Of a stretch of 15,755 nt of DNA, positions 1-9,542 are shown one piece after another; positions within the stretch are counted from its first letter, which is position 1; every line of letters begins with the position of its first letter. The notes beneath the pieces are model-generated. The model ran no database searches, was not told the DNA's origin, and saw only the letters and a program-made list of their open reading frames with translations. This DNA is from JBBKWG01 sp037968835 (GTDB taxonomy: Bacteria; Pseudomonadota; Alphaproteobacteria; Rhodobacterales; Rhodobacteraceae): the NCBI GenBank assembly GCA_037968835.1, contig JBBKWG010000268.1:1-15755 (forward strand), read 5' to 3'. Both the position numbers and the translations under genes were made by a program.

Positions 1-243
1 GCGATAGACTTGAAGGCGCTCGGATTGCCGCAGGACCGGTTCTTCCCACGACAGCCCGAGCCAATACAGATCGTCGTAGATCGCCTGCTCCCATTCGGGG
101 CGCGCGCGGGTGGTGTCGATGTCTTCGATCCGCAGCAGAAAACCGCCCTGGTTGGCGCGCGCCATGTCGTGGGCGAGGATCGCGGAATAGGCGTGGCCCA
201 GGTGCAGCGGTCCGGTCGGGGACGGCGCGAAGCGGGTTTTCAC
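1..243 (-). CDS. gluQ: Glutamyl-Q tRNA(Asp) synthetase, N-terminal part (cut by window edge)
   Basis: Partial gene: 81 codons run off the left edge. GluQRS is a shortened glutamyl-tRNA synthetase without the anticodon-binding domain; it attaches glutamate to the queuosine base of tRNA-Asp in the cytoplasm. The start reads MKTRFAPSPTGPLHLGHAYS, with the class I nucleotide-binding signature HLGH (HIGH motif) at residues 14-17, followed by RIEDIDTTRARPEWEQAI, which binds glutamate and adenylate in GluRS-like enzymes. The start codon is GTG (243-241), overlapping the TGA of the upstream methyltransferase as GTGA, so the two are probably translationally coupled. A full GltX would look similar in this part. 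GluQRS is preferred because the protein starts almost directly at the catalytic motif and shows the short GluQRS-style spacing after RIEDID. The distinguishing C-terminal region lies outside the window. Confidence 0.85.
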   Translation of the reverse strand, partial: MKTRFAPSPTGPLHLGHAYSAILAHDMARANQGGFLLRIEDIDTTRARPEWEQAIYDDLYWLGLSWEEPVLRQSERLQVYR

Positions 244-857
244 GTGCGCTGGAGGACGTAGACCGTCGAAGTCATGTTCTTGGCCGGAAGATGCGGGCCG
301 TCGCGTTCAAAGACGACCTCGATATCAGGGGCCAGGACCGCAATGTCGAGCCGGTCGGTATAGGCACGGTCCTTGAGCGTGGCGTCGTTGTAGCTGAACG
401 CCAGCAGACCGCCGGGCGCGAGCGCCTCGATCAAGAGATCGAGCGTTTCGGGGGGTGCCGCGCCAAGGCTGATGACGCCGGTCGCAGCGATGATCGGATA
501 GTCGCCGCGCCGGATGTGACCGAGGGTTCCCGTCTCGCCGAGCCAGACCTGCCGGTAAATACCGCGCGCCTCGGCCTGCGCCAACATCTCGGGCGAAATG
601 TCGGTGCCGTCGATGACGTCGAATCCGACCGATTTCAGAGCCATTCCCGAGAGACCGGTGCCGCAACCGAAATCGAGCACCGGCTTTTCGACATTCGCCC
701 CCGACTGTCGCAGGGCAAGCGCGATGCGAGCGGGGGTTGCATAGCCCCAGTCGCGCACGTCGGCATCGTAGGATTCGGCCCAGTCAGCGTAGAGCTTCCG
801 GGTTTCTTCGGGTGTGTGCCGGGTCCAGAGGCCGGCGGGCGTCTTGGGCTCGCTCAT
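240..857 (-). CDS. Class I SAM-dependent methyltransferase
   Basis: A 205-residue cytoplasmic protein with a Rossmann-type methyltransferase fold. Motif I is LDFGCGTG (residues 61-68). The acidic residue closing strand 2 lies in IDGTDISPEML (about 82-92), an arrangement common in the UbiE/WBSCR27-like group. The post-motif segment ALAPGGLLAFSY (145-156) is the usual motif III region. The N-terminal LYADWAESYDADVRDWGYATP (22-42) matches the helix that caps the SAM pocket in WBSCR27-like enzymes. The substrate cannot be told from sequence; small-molecule or quinone-type substrates are possible. It starts with ATG at 857 without a clear Shine-Dalgarno, and its stop overlaps the gluQ start, suggesting one transcript, but a shared function with tRNA charging is only a guess. 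An 89-base gap separates it from trmFO upstream. Confidence 0.85.
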   Translation of the reverse strand: MSEPKTPAGLWTRHTPEETRKLYADWAESYDADVRDWGYATPARIALALRQSGANVEKPVLDFGCGTGLSGMALKSVGFDVIDGTDISPEMLAQAEARGIYRQVWLGETGTLGHIRRGDYPIIAATGVISLGAAPPETLDLLIEALAPGGLLAFSYNDATLKDRAYTDRLDIAVLAPDIEVVFERDGPHLPAKNMTSTVYVLQRT

Positions 858-912
858 GGGCCGACGCTATCGCGGGGTTGGAACTTGGCGAAGGGAATTC
901 TTGCCTCCGGCA

Positions 913-938
913 GAGGTATTTTGCGACAGGGTGAATGG
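913..938. repeat. Dispersed 3'-end repeat, copy 1
   Basis: Plus strand begins GAGGTATTTTGCGACA and continues to GTGAATGG. Copy 2 at 14907-14933 has the same core with one substitution and one inserted A. It begins 8 bases past the TAA of trmFO. A short inverted repeat, CCTC-CGGCA-GAGG (905-908 with 913-916 by base pairing), precedes the TATTTT on the plus strand. Possible transcription-end or mRNA-processing element. Confidence 0.6.
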
Positions 939-946
939 GCTGGGGT

Positions 947-2308
947 TTACTGGGCGACGAGCGCGGTCTTTTCGGCGTGCGCCAGCCAGTCCGACCAATC
1001 GGTTTTGGCACGGTCGGTGTAGGCCTTATAACGGTCCTTGCGCCCGCGTCGCCCGCCCTTGGCATCGACCGGCGGAAACAGCCCGAAATTGACGTTCATC
1101 GGCTGGAACGTCTTGGCGTCGGCGCCGCCGGTGATGTGGTGGACAAGCGCGCCGGTGGCGGTGGTCGCGGGCACCGGTTTCAGTATCCTGCCGGTCAATT
1201 CGGCGGCGGCCATGCGACCTGCCAGCAGACCCATCGCGGCGCTTTCGACGTATCCTTCGACGCCAGTGATCTGACCGGCAAAGCGGATGTTGGGACGCGA
1301 GCGCAGGCGCATCTGGTCGTCCAGCAGACGCGGGCTGTTCAGGAATGTGTTGCGATGAATGCCGCCGAGGCGGGCAAATTCCGCGTTCTCTAGCCCGGGA
1401 ATCGTCCTGAAAACATCGGCTTGCGCACCGTATTTCATCTTGGTCTGAAAGCCGACGATATTGTAGAGCGTGCCAAGCGCGTTGTCGCGGCGAAGCTGGA
1501 CGACGGCGTGGGCCTTGACCTCGCGCTGATGCGGGTTGGTCAGTCCGACGGGTTTCATCGGGCCGAAGCGCAAGGTCTCGCGACCGCGTTCGGCCATGAC
1601 CTCGATCGGCAGGCAGCCGTCGAAATAGGTTGCGGTTTCGCCTTCGTGGAATTCGGTCTTGTCGGCGGCGAGCAGGGCGTCGATGAAGGCTTCGTATTGA
1701 TCGCGGTCCATCGGGCAGTTGATATAGGCGGTGCGCTCTTCCTCGGTGTCGCCCTTGTCATAGCGGGACTGGCGCCAGGCGCGGGCCATGTCGATGCTTT
1801 CGGCATAGACGATCGGGGCGATGGCGTCGAAGAAAGCGAGGCTGTCCTGTCCGGTCTCGGCGCTTATCGCTTCGGCAAGCGCGCCGCTGGTCAGGGGGCC
1901 GGTCGCGATGATCCAGAGGCCGTCTTTGGGCAGGTCCGTGATCTCGCCATGTTCGATGGTGATGTTGGGATGGGCATGGATCCGGTCGGTCACGGCTTGC
2001 GCGAAGGCTTCGCGGTCGACGGCCAGCGCGCTGCCCGCAGGCAGGCGGTGGGCGTCGCCCATTTCCATGATGAGACCGTTCGCGGCGCGCATTTCCCAGT
2101 GCAGAAGGCCGACCGCGTTCTGTTCATCATCGTCGGAGCGGAAGGAATTCGAGCAGACCATCTCGGCAAGATTGCCGGTCTTGTGGGCGAAGGTTTCGAC
2201 TTCGGGCCGCATCTCGTGGATGGTCACTTTCACCCCGAGATTGGCGGCCTGCCAAGCGGCCTCGCTGCCGGCAAGGCCACCGCCGATGATGTGAAGACTG
2301 GCGCTCAT
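947..2308 (-). CDS. trmFO: TrmFO: folate/FAD-dependent tRNA(U54) 5-methyltransferase
   Basis: A 453-residue flavoprotein of usual family length. TrmFO makes ribothymidine at position 54 in the T-loop of tRNA, using methylene-tetrahydrofolate as carbon source and FADH2 as reductant. The N terminus carries the dinucleotide-binding motif IIGGGLAGSEAAW (residues 7-19) and acidic E32 in IHEMRP. Cys52 in EMVCSNSFRSDD corresponds to a conserved family cysteine; a second conserved cysteine lies in FDGCLPIEVMAERG (about 230). The segment LYNIVGFQTKMKYGAQ and the C-terminal ATGALVHHITGG are typical of the family. ATG at 2308 gives the expected N terminus directly before the FAD motif, though no strong Shine-Dalgarno is visible. 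The DoxX-like gene ends 66 bases upstream with no clear terminator, so the two may share a transcript. Members of the GidA/MnmG family are longer and differ in sequence. Confidence 0.95.
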   Translation of the reverse strand: MSASLHIIGGGLAGSEAAWQAANLGVKVTIHEMRPEVETFAHKTGNLAEMVCSNSFRSDDDEQNAVGLLHWEMRAANGLIMEMGDAHRLPAGSALAVDREAFAQAVTDRIHAHPNITIEHGEITDLPKDGLWIIATGPLTSGALAEAISAETGQDSLAFFDAIAPIVYAESIDMARAWRQSRYDKGDTEEERTAYINCPMDRDQYEAFIDALLAADKTEFHEGETATYFDGCLPIEVMAERGRETLRFGPMKPVGLTNPHQREVKAHAVVQLRRDNALGTLYNIVGFQTKMKYGAQADVFRTIPGLENAEFARLGGIHRNTFLNSPRLLDDQMRLRSRPNIRFAGQITGVEGYVESAAMGLLAGRMAAAELTGRILKPVPATTATGALVHHITGGADAKTFQPMNVNFGLFPPVDAKGGRRGRKDRYKAYTDRAKTDWSDWLAHAEKTALVAQ

Positions 2309-2374
2309 GAGGCCGATGTAGACCTCGGGCGCGGGATTGAAAAGGTGGCCGGTCGGAAAAGGTTTCGCGTCGGC

Positions 2375-2986
2375 TTAGGAAGCGCGGACCAGATCGAAAT
2401 CTTCGCGAAAGAGGTTGGCGTCTTTCTGGGACAGTTCGACCTGAGTGGTGCGGTTGGCCTTGCGGCGCACCATCGAGACTGCGAGCGCCGGCAGAAACCG
2501 ACGTTCGGCGATATCCAAAGCCGGCGGACGCGGTTGCGAAGTCGGACGCCTGGCGAGCTTGATATTGTGGCGCGGCAGGTGGCGAAAGACGGCGACAGCA
2601 TCGTTGTGACCCAGATCCTCGGCGTCGGCGTAGGTCAGGATCAGCGCCCCGATCAGTGCCAGATCGCGCCAGAACGAACCGATGTCTTCCGCGCCGGGCA
2701 GGGCGAGGAGCGTCATGTAACTGGCCCAGAAAATCACGATGGCGAGCAGCAGCGCGGCGGCGCGGCGCTGGACCCCGACGAGAATCATCAGCGCGAGCGT
2801 GAAGACCAGCGCGCCTGTCACAATTCGGGCGGCGATCCACGGCATCAGCCACGAGATCAGAATCGCCGGGTCGGTCCCCGGTATCAGACCGATGGCGAGC
2901 GCCATGAAATATGAGGCGATGAGTATGCGGACGATGGTGTGTCCGGAAATCGGTGACGTCGAACGATTGGCGGCAGCCTTCCGCAT
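2375..2986 (-). CDS. DoxX-like integral membrane protein with long basic C-terminal tail
   Basis: A 203-residue protein with four predicted membrane segments at about residues 19-36, 50-71, 76-95 and 104-121. The pattern LMILVGVQRRAAALLLAIVI followed by FWRDLALIGALIL resembles the DoxX/DoxD fold (bundles of four helices, often tied to quinone or thiol redox chemistry), but the match is loose and no function can be assigned. The last 75 residues, after the fourth helix, are basic and proline-rich and probably cytoplasmic; typical DoxX proteins lack them. The start at 2986 is chosen over an open frame reaching 3076 because AGGAG (2996-3000) lies 9 bases before this ATG and the extra N terminus looks random. 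It could also be a lineage-specific membrane protein unrelated to DoxX. Confidence 0.7.
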   Translation of the reverse strand: MRKAAANRSTSPISGHTIVRILIASYFMALAIGLIPGTDPAILISWLMPWIAARIVTGALVFTLALMILVGVQRRAAALLLAIVIFWASYMTLLALPGAEDIGSFWRDLALIGALILTYADAEDLGHNDAVAVFRHLPRHNIKLARRPTSQPRPPALDIAERRFLPALAVSMVRRKANRTTQVELSQKDANLFREDFDLVRAS

Positions 2987-3135
2987 TATCGAGCGCTCCT
3001 GCGTATTCTGGGACCAACATGACCCGGGAGTAACTCGCACAACAAGACCGCCGGGCAGATCGGCAGCCTCGGCCAATTTCTGATTTGAGTGTGGCGAATC
3101 TCAGGCTGAAAAGTGGTCATTCCCTGTCGGAAATG

Positions 3136-3159
3136 CGGCGAAACTGTGACGCTTCGCCG
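3136..3159 (-). terminator. Weak hairpin past the barrel-like gene
   Basis: CGGCGAA (3136-3142) pairs perfectly with TTCGCCG (3153-3159) across a 10-base loop, about 40 bases past the TGA at 3200. No clear T-run follows on the minus strand, so intrinsic termination is uncertain. The rest of 2987-3199 shows no gene and no convincing promoter for the DoxX-like gene. Confidence 0.3.
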
Positions 3160-3199
3160 ATGGGTTGAGGGCTGGCGTGGCGGAGATCGCGTCAGGTGA

Positions 3200-3949
3200 T
3201 CACCACAGGCCGCGACGCGCCAGTGCTGCGACCGGATCGTTCATGCGGAACGGGCGTGTTGCGGGGGCGCTGCCGCCCATCTGGCCGAAATTGATCGTGA
3301 CGCCGAGGCCAAGCCGGGTTTCGCCGGAAGCGCCGTCACGCCCGGTCAGGCCGGAATGGGTGAGGCTGGCGTAGGTGCCCCAGGGTGCGCCTTCGGGACT
3401 GTAACGCGCGGTCAGGCCGACATCGTAGGCGGTTGCGCGGAAGGCGGCTTCGTCGAAATCAGCGACGTTCAGCGAGGCCTCGATCTGCAACGATGGCGAC
3501 AGGTCGTGGGCGACGGCGATACCGGCGAAGATGAAATCGAGCCCCTCGGCATCTGCCGCGCCAAGCCCGACGCGACCTTCCATCGACGTGGTGTCGGACA
3601 GGGCGATGATTCCCTCGGCACCGATGCTGGCCCAGAGCATAGAGCGACCGTCGACGTCCGACAGGGTTGCGAACAGCCCGTACTTCTGGCCGGGTCGGGG
3701 CTGCATATAAAGGTGCGCGCCAAGATTGCCGATGACGCCGTTTTCCGTGTCAGCGAATGACAGATCTCCCTGGAGGCCGTGGGCCGAGGTGATCGCCACG
3801 TCGAGAATGGTGCGAACCTCGGGCTGAGGTGTGCCGGCTTCGTCCTGGGTCGCGCCGAAAGAAACTTCTGCGCCGGTGATGCCAAGGCTGCTTTGCGCGA
3901 GTGCCGGTGATGCCGCCAGAAGTGCAAGTCCGAGAATGCCGTACTTCAT
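3200..3949 (-). CDS. Secreted, probably outer-membrane beta-barrel protein
   Basis: A 249-residue protein of unknown function. Residues 1-19 (MKYGILGLALLAASPALAQ) form a clear Sec signal peptide with an ALA cleavage motif. The mature part is made of short alternating polar/apolar stretches rich in Gly, Ala, Ser and Asp, for example QKYGLFATLSDVDGRSMLWASIG, TSMEGRVGLGAAD and GETRLGLGVTINFGQ, as expected for amphipathic beta strands of a small barrel. The C terminus (RGLW) ends in an aromatic residue, though the last 25 residues look like a non-barrel tail. The start is well supported by GAGAGGA at 3957-3963, 7 bases before ATG. The gene lies downstream of gyrA but has its own promoter region with TTAA half-sites (4016-4078), suggesting CtrA-type, cell-cycle or motility-linked control. 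I do not recognise a named family. Confidence 0.75.
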   Translation of the reverse strand: MKYGILGLALLAASPALAQSSLGITGAEVSFGATQDEAGTPQPEVRTILDVAITSAHGLQGDLSFADTENGVIGNLGAHLYMQPRPGQKYGLFATLSDVDGRSMLWASIGAEGIIALSDTTSMEGRVGLGAADAEGLDFIFAGIAVAHDLSPSLQIEASLNVADFDEAAFRATAYDVGLTARYSPEGAPWGTYASLTHSGLTGRDGASGETRLGLGVTINFGQMGGSAPATRPFRMNDPVAALARRGLW

Positions 3950-4015
3950 CGAATAATCCTCTCGTCAGTTCAGTGAACCAAGAACGTCGCCCCGGGTTCT
4001 GTCTGACAAAAGGGT

Positions 4016-4078
4016 ATGGTTAAGAAAAGTATAATCTTAATAGATGGTTAACGGGCAATCTTGTTAAGAATGATTAAC
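4016..4078 (-). promoter_or_regulatory. Candidate CtrA-type promoter of the secreted barrel-like gene
   Basis: An AT-rich island containing five TTAA tetramers at 4020, 4037, 4048, 4064 and 4074. The pair 4037-4052 reads TTAA-N7-TTAAC, the spacing of the classic alphaproteobacterial CtrA site. On the minus strand the 8-mer TTAACCAT occurs twice (4044-4051 and 4016-4023). A -10-like TATACT lies at 4028-4033 (minus), so the full site covers the -35 region, the usual place for a CtrA activator. The predicted transcript would have a leader of about 70 bases before the ATG at 3949. The remaining pair, 4064-4078, has a 6-base spacer and may be a weaker site. Binding by CtrA is inference. Confidence 0.55.
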
Positions 4079-4096
4079 GCCGCGGTAAGCGCGGCG
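4078..4096 (-). terminator. Likely gyrA terminator hairpin
   Basis: CGCCGCG (4078-4084) pairs perfectly with CGCGGCG (4090-4096), loop GTAAG. It starts 24 bases past the gyrA stop. On the minus strand the stem is followed by TTAATCATTCTTAAC, T-rich but not a pure T-run. It separates gyrA from the promoter of the next gene. Confidence 0.5.
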
Positions 4097-4119
4097 CTAA
4101 GGCACCGCGCCTGTTAGAC

Positions 4120-6891
<2,772 letters not shown>

Positions 6892-6915
6892 GCTTTTGTC
6901 CTGTCTCTGTCTGAA

Positions 6916-6962
6916 CGCAATATTTGGTTGGTCATAGTGTATCAGACCGCAATACTTGGTTG
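6916..6962. repeat. Direct repeat pair in the gyrA control region
   Basis: CGCAATATTTGGTTG at 6916-6930 and CGCAATACTTGGTTG at 6948-6962: 14 of 15 bases identical, starts 32 bp apart, about three helical turns. They bracket the predicted gyrA -10 and look like a paired operator. The bound factor is unknown. Confidence 0.6.
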
Positions 6963-6965
6963 CAA
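6936..6965 (-). promoter_or_regulatory. gyrA: Candidate sigma-70 promoter of gyrA
   Basis: On the minus strand: -35 TTGCAA (6965-6960), an 18-base spacer, then -10 TACACT (6941-6936). The predicted start near 6929 leaves a leader of about 37 bases before the GTG at 6891. Assigned by consensus only. Confidence 0.45.
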
Positions 6966-7023
6966 TGGCCGATTGACCCGGGCTTGGCAGCCAGTGGGGG
7001 AGAGTGCCAACACACTGGAATCA

Positions 7024-7051
7024 TTGAAAAGTCATAATTTCACTCTCTAAT
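7024..7051 (+). promoter_or_regulatory. Candidate sigma-70 promoter of usg
   Basis: TTGAAA (7024-7029), a 16-base spacer and TCTAAT (7046-7051), each matching five of six consensus bases. The leader to the ATG at 7083 would be about 25 bases. An inverted repeat CCAGTG/CACTGG (6991-6996 and 7013-7018, spacer 16) lies just upstream and could be an operator. Confidence 0.5.
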
Positions 7052-7082
7052 CTATAAGATGTGCAGAGTGTGAGGTTCCAAA

Positions 7083-7352
7083 ATGGACGTCTCGGAAACG
7101 GAGTTGATGCTGAAGGGATACGGGCTGACGACGGCTGAAATCTATTATCGGATGCCGGATTATCAGAACGTTCTCAATACCTTCGTGTGGCAGGAATACG
7201 ATCTGGCGCCCGACCATCCCAAGTTGTTCGGGTTCATCGAGTTCTGGCAGAAGGAAATCGAAGGCCCGCTGCATTCGGTGCGTTTCGTGCACCGCAAGAT
7301 GCTGTCATCGGGCGAGTGGCGAAATGTGACGGGCGAATTCACGCTCCACTAG
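7083..7352 (+). CDS. usg: Usg-family protein
   Basis: An 89-residue soluble protein that matches the alphaproteobacterial Usg family, first named for a reading frame upstream of trpF in Caulobacter. The family is conserved but its biochemical role is not established; an old annotation as a phosphoribosylanthranilate isomerase subunit rests on gene position. Recognisable parts are LMLKGYGLTTAEIYYRMPDY (residues 9-28), the aromatic FVWQEYDLAPDHPKL (34-48), FIEFWQKEIEGPLHSV (51-66) and the C-terminal GEWRNVTGEF. There is no signal peptide or membrane segment. GAGG upstream of the ATG serves as Shine-Dalgarno, and a good sigma-70-like promoter lies at 7024-7051. Here no trp gene is adjacent: gyrA is divergent on one side and the MscS gene converges on the other, so it is a single-gene unit. 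Confidence 0.85.
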   Translation: MDVSETELMLKGYGLTTAEIYYRMPDYQNVLNTFVWQEYDLAPDHPKLFGFIEFWQKEIEGPLHSVRFVHRKMLSSGEWRNVTGEFTLH

Positions 7353-7374
7353 AGCGATTTCGCACGGCAGTCGG

Positions 7375-9021
7375 TCAGGCCGCTTCGGCGGGCGTGGCGT
7401 CTGGAAAGACGACGTTGCTGTCGTTTTCCATTTCGGACATGCGCCGCACCAGTTTCTCACGCGCCTCGCAGGCGATGTCCCATGATGTGTTGGGATCAAC
7501 GCACGGCACCGCGAACCAGACTTCGATACCAAGCGCGTCCTGCCCGGTGACCTTGACCGACGCCTTGTCGCGATCATCAAGCTGTTCGGCATCAAGCGTG
7601 TCGAGAATGTCCTCGAATGCCTCGCGAAGCGCATCGACGTCGACACGTGGATCCAGTTTGAATTTGAGGATCCGCAGCATTTCGGGCTCTTTGAGGGTCC
7701 AGTTCTGGAACGTCTCGGACACGAACTCCTCGACCGGAACGACAAGCCGGATCCCGTCCCAGTCGCGCAATTGCACGTAGGTGAAGTTGATGCGCTCGAC
7801 GTGGCAAAGGTGGTCCTTGTAAACCACGCGGTCGCCAACGCGGGCGGACTGGTTCATTGCGATCTGCAAGCTGGCCATGATGTTGCCAAGCACCTTGCGC
7901 GCCGCGAAACCAAGCACCAGCGTCAGCGCGCCGGCCGAGGCGAGGATCGAAAAGCCGAGGGAGCGAAAGACATTGGCGCTGGACAGCACGACGCCGACAC
8001 CGATCAGGAAGACGGCCAGCACCAGCACCCGGCGGATAGCGGCGACCTTGGTCGCCTTGTCGCGATTTTCAGCCTCCTGACGCGAGGTGAGATCGACGTT
8101 GTCAAAGCCCACGAAGTGGTCGAGCAACTCTTCCATCGTCTTGACGATAAGCATGAGAAGGGCTGTCACGAAACCGATGGCGACCAGCGGCGAAAGGATC
8201 GCATCCAGACGACCGGAGAACACGAAAACGGTGGACGTGCCCCACATGATAACGGTCGTCACGGCGGCAATCACGATGGGCGTGGCGGCGGCGCGAATGA
8301 CGCTGCTGAGGATCTGGGTCGAGACATTCCGGTAGATCAGCGAGACTCCGCGCCGGACGGACCAGCCGACGAGAGCGGCCAGCGCGACCAGCAGCGGCAG
8401 ACCGAAAAGCTCCCACCACATGACGCCCCAGATCGCTTCCTTGCGCAGGCGTTCGGGCAGATACTTTTCGAACTGGGACGGCCCGTATTCGCTGAACAGC
8501 GGTTGGATCTTGACGACGGTGCGCCGCGAAAACACCCAAACCGGATCGCCGTCGGCCGGCTTGATCCGGTCAAGACGGATCGACGCGGGAAGGTCGCGCG
8601 CGTTCAGTTCCCAGATCAGCAGCGAGCGGCGCGGCATCCCGGCGGTGGCGGCGCTGGAACTTTGCATGACATCAAGCCCGTCGGGGCGGTCGACAAGCTG
8701 GTCCCAGTCGAGAACAACCTTGCGATCCAGCACGGACTTCAGCATCGCGGCCAGTTCGGTGCCCTGGCGGGGTTGCAGGTCTTGGGGAATAGCGTCGAGG
8801 TCAAGCAGATGCGCCGCCGATGTCCAGTCGCCGGCTTCGGCCATCAGGATGAGCGATTCCACGGTGGCGCGCGGCGTGGTGCGGTCGATGCGGTCCGGAG
8901 CCTTTCCCAGACCCGCGTTCAGCGTGTCGCGTGCGAAATAGTGGCTTTCGGCTGTCACGGACGTAACGGCGAGCAATGTCGCGAGCGTGGCTGCGACGCA
9001 AAGGGCAATTATTCTGATCAT
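7375..9021 (-). CDS. MscS-family mechanosensitive channel with signal peptide and periplasmic domain
   Basis: A 548-residue inner-membrane protein. Residues 1-24 form a signal peptide (MIRIIALCVAATLATLLAVT, then SVTA|ES). About 25-195 is a periplasmic region with a TPRATVESLILMAEAGDW segment typical of large MscS relatives. Five membrane segments follow at about 199-221, 238-268, 272-298, 328-349 and 355-385. The last is the Gly/Ala-rich pore helix, SILASAGALTLVLGFAARKV, then LGNIMASLQIAMNQSARVGD, which begins the cytoplasmic beta domain. The C-terminal alpha/beta cage ends at 548. Such channels release osmolytes during hypo-osmotic shock. The frame stays open upstream through the dsbB region, but that part reads as random sequence, so the ATG at 9021 just before the signal peptide is taken as the start. 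It lies 59 bases after dsbB and is probably co-transcribed with it. Confidence 0.92.
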   Translation of the reverse strand: MIRIIALCVAATLATLLAVTSVTAESHYFARDTLNAGLGKAPDRIDRTTPRATVESLILMAEAGDWTSAAHLLDLDAIPQDLQPRQGTELAAMLKSVLDRKVVLDWDQLVDRPDGLDVMQSSSAATAGMPRRSLLIWELNARDLPASIRLDRIKPADGDPVWVFSRRTVVKIQPLFSEYGPSQFEKYLPERLRKEAIWGVMWWELFGLPLLVALAALVGWSVRRGVSLIYRNVSTQILSSVIRAAATPIVIAAVTTVIMWGTSTVFVFSGRLDAILSPLVAIGFVTALLMLIVKTMEELLDHFVGFDNVDLTSRQEAENRDKATKVAAIRRVLVLAVFLIGVGVVLSSANVFRSLGFSILASAGALTLVLGFAARKVLGNIMASLQIAMNQSARVGDRVVYKDHLCHVERINFTYVQLRDWDGIRLVVPVEEFVSETFQNWTLKEPEMLRILKFKLDPRVDVDALREAFEDILDTLDAEQLDDRDKASVKVTGQDALGIEVWFAVPCVDPNTSWDIACEAREKLVRRMSEMENDSNVVFPDATPAEAA

Positions 9022-9080
9022 AACATGTGTTGAACGGCGGCGCGGCCATTCGGTTCCCGCAGACCGGGTCGGCGTCGGTA

Positions 9081-9542
9081 TCAACGGATGATGGCGCGGA
9101 TCCAGATTGCCGCGAGCGCGAGCGAAAATAACGCGTTCCACGACGCCATGCTGATCCCGGCGAAGGCCCAGGCCACCTCGTCGCACATCACGATATCGAC
9201 CGGCACGTCGGTGGACAGAAGGTCGGTCCCCGACAGTCCCGCAAGCCCGTTGCCCGCACCGGTGCACGATGTCGGGCCTTCCCACCAGCCCATTTCGACC
9301 CCGGTGTGATAAAGACCGAGGCCAGCGGTCGTCAGGGCCGCGAGCGCACCGGCCAAGGCCCAGATCAGGAATGGACCGGTCAGCATGACAAGCCCGCCGA
9401 TGGCGATTGCGGCGGCGTGGGGCCAGCGCTGCCAGAGGCACAGCTTGCAGGGGGCATAGCCAAGCGCCTGAAACGCGAACGCTCCAAGGAGCAGGGCCAG
9501 CGAGCCTGCGGCGGCGGTCAGCATGAGCGAGCGTCGTGTCAC
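9081..9542 (-). CDS. dsbB: Disulfide bond formation protein DsbB
   Basis: A 153-residue inner-membrane protein with four predicted helices. DsbB re-oxidises the periplasmic thiol oxidase DsbA and passes electrons to quinone. The redox pair near the N terminus is CKLC (C32, C35) within YAPCKLCLWQRWPH, a strong DsbB signature including the arginine thought to contact quinone. The second pair is C93 (in GPTSCTGAG) and C120 (in DIVMCDEVAW), in the large periplasmic loop. Length is close to the bacterial norm. The start is taken as GTG (9542-9540), overlapping the TGA of the yqaA-like gene as GTGA; an in-frame ATG at residue 7 is the alternative. No dsbA gene is in the window. Confidence 0.93.
   Translation of the reverse strand: MTRRSLMLTAAAGSLALLLGAFAFQALGYAPCKLCLWQRWPHAAAIAIGGLVMLTGPFLIWALAGALAALTTAGLGLYHTGVEMGWWEGPTSCTGAGNGLAGLSGTDLLSTDVPVDIVMCDEVAWAFAGISMASWNALFSLALAAIWIRAIIR

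Noticed and set aside
1421..2914. A 497-residue plus-strand frame opposite trmFO and the DoxX-like gene
   Set aside because: It is the antisense of two recognisable genes and shows only the composition expected of a reverse-complement frame in GC-rich DNA.
9022..9441. N-terminal extension of the MscS-type channel reaching into dsbB
   Set aside because: The extra residues are Arg/Pro/His-rich shadow translation of dsbB, and a signal peptide starts at the ATG at 9021.
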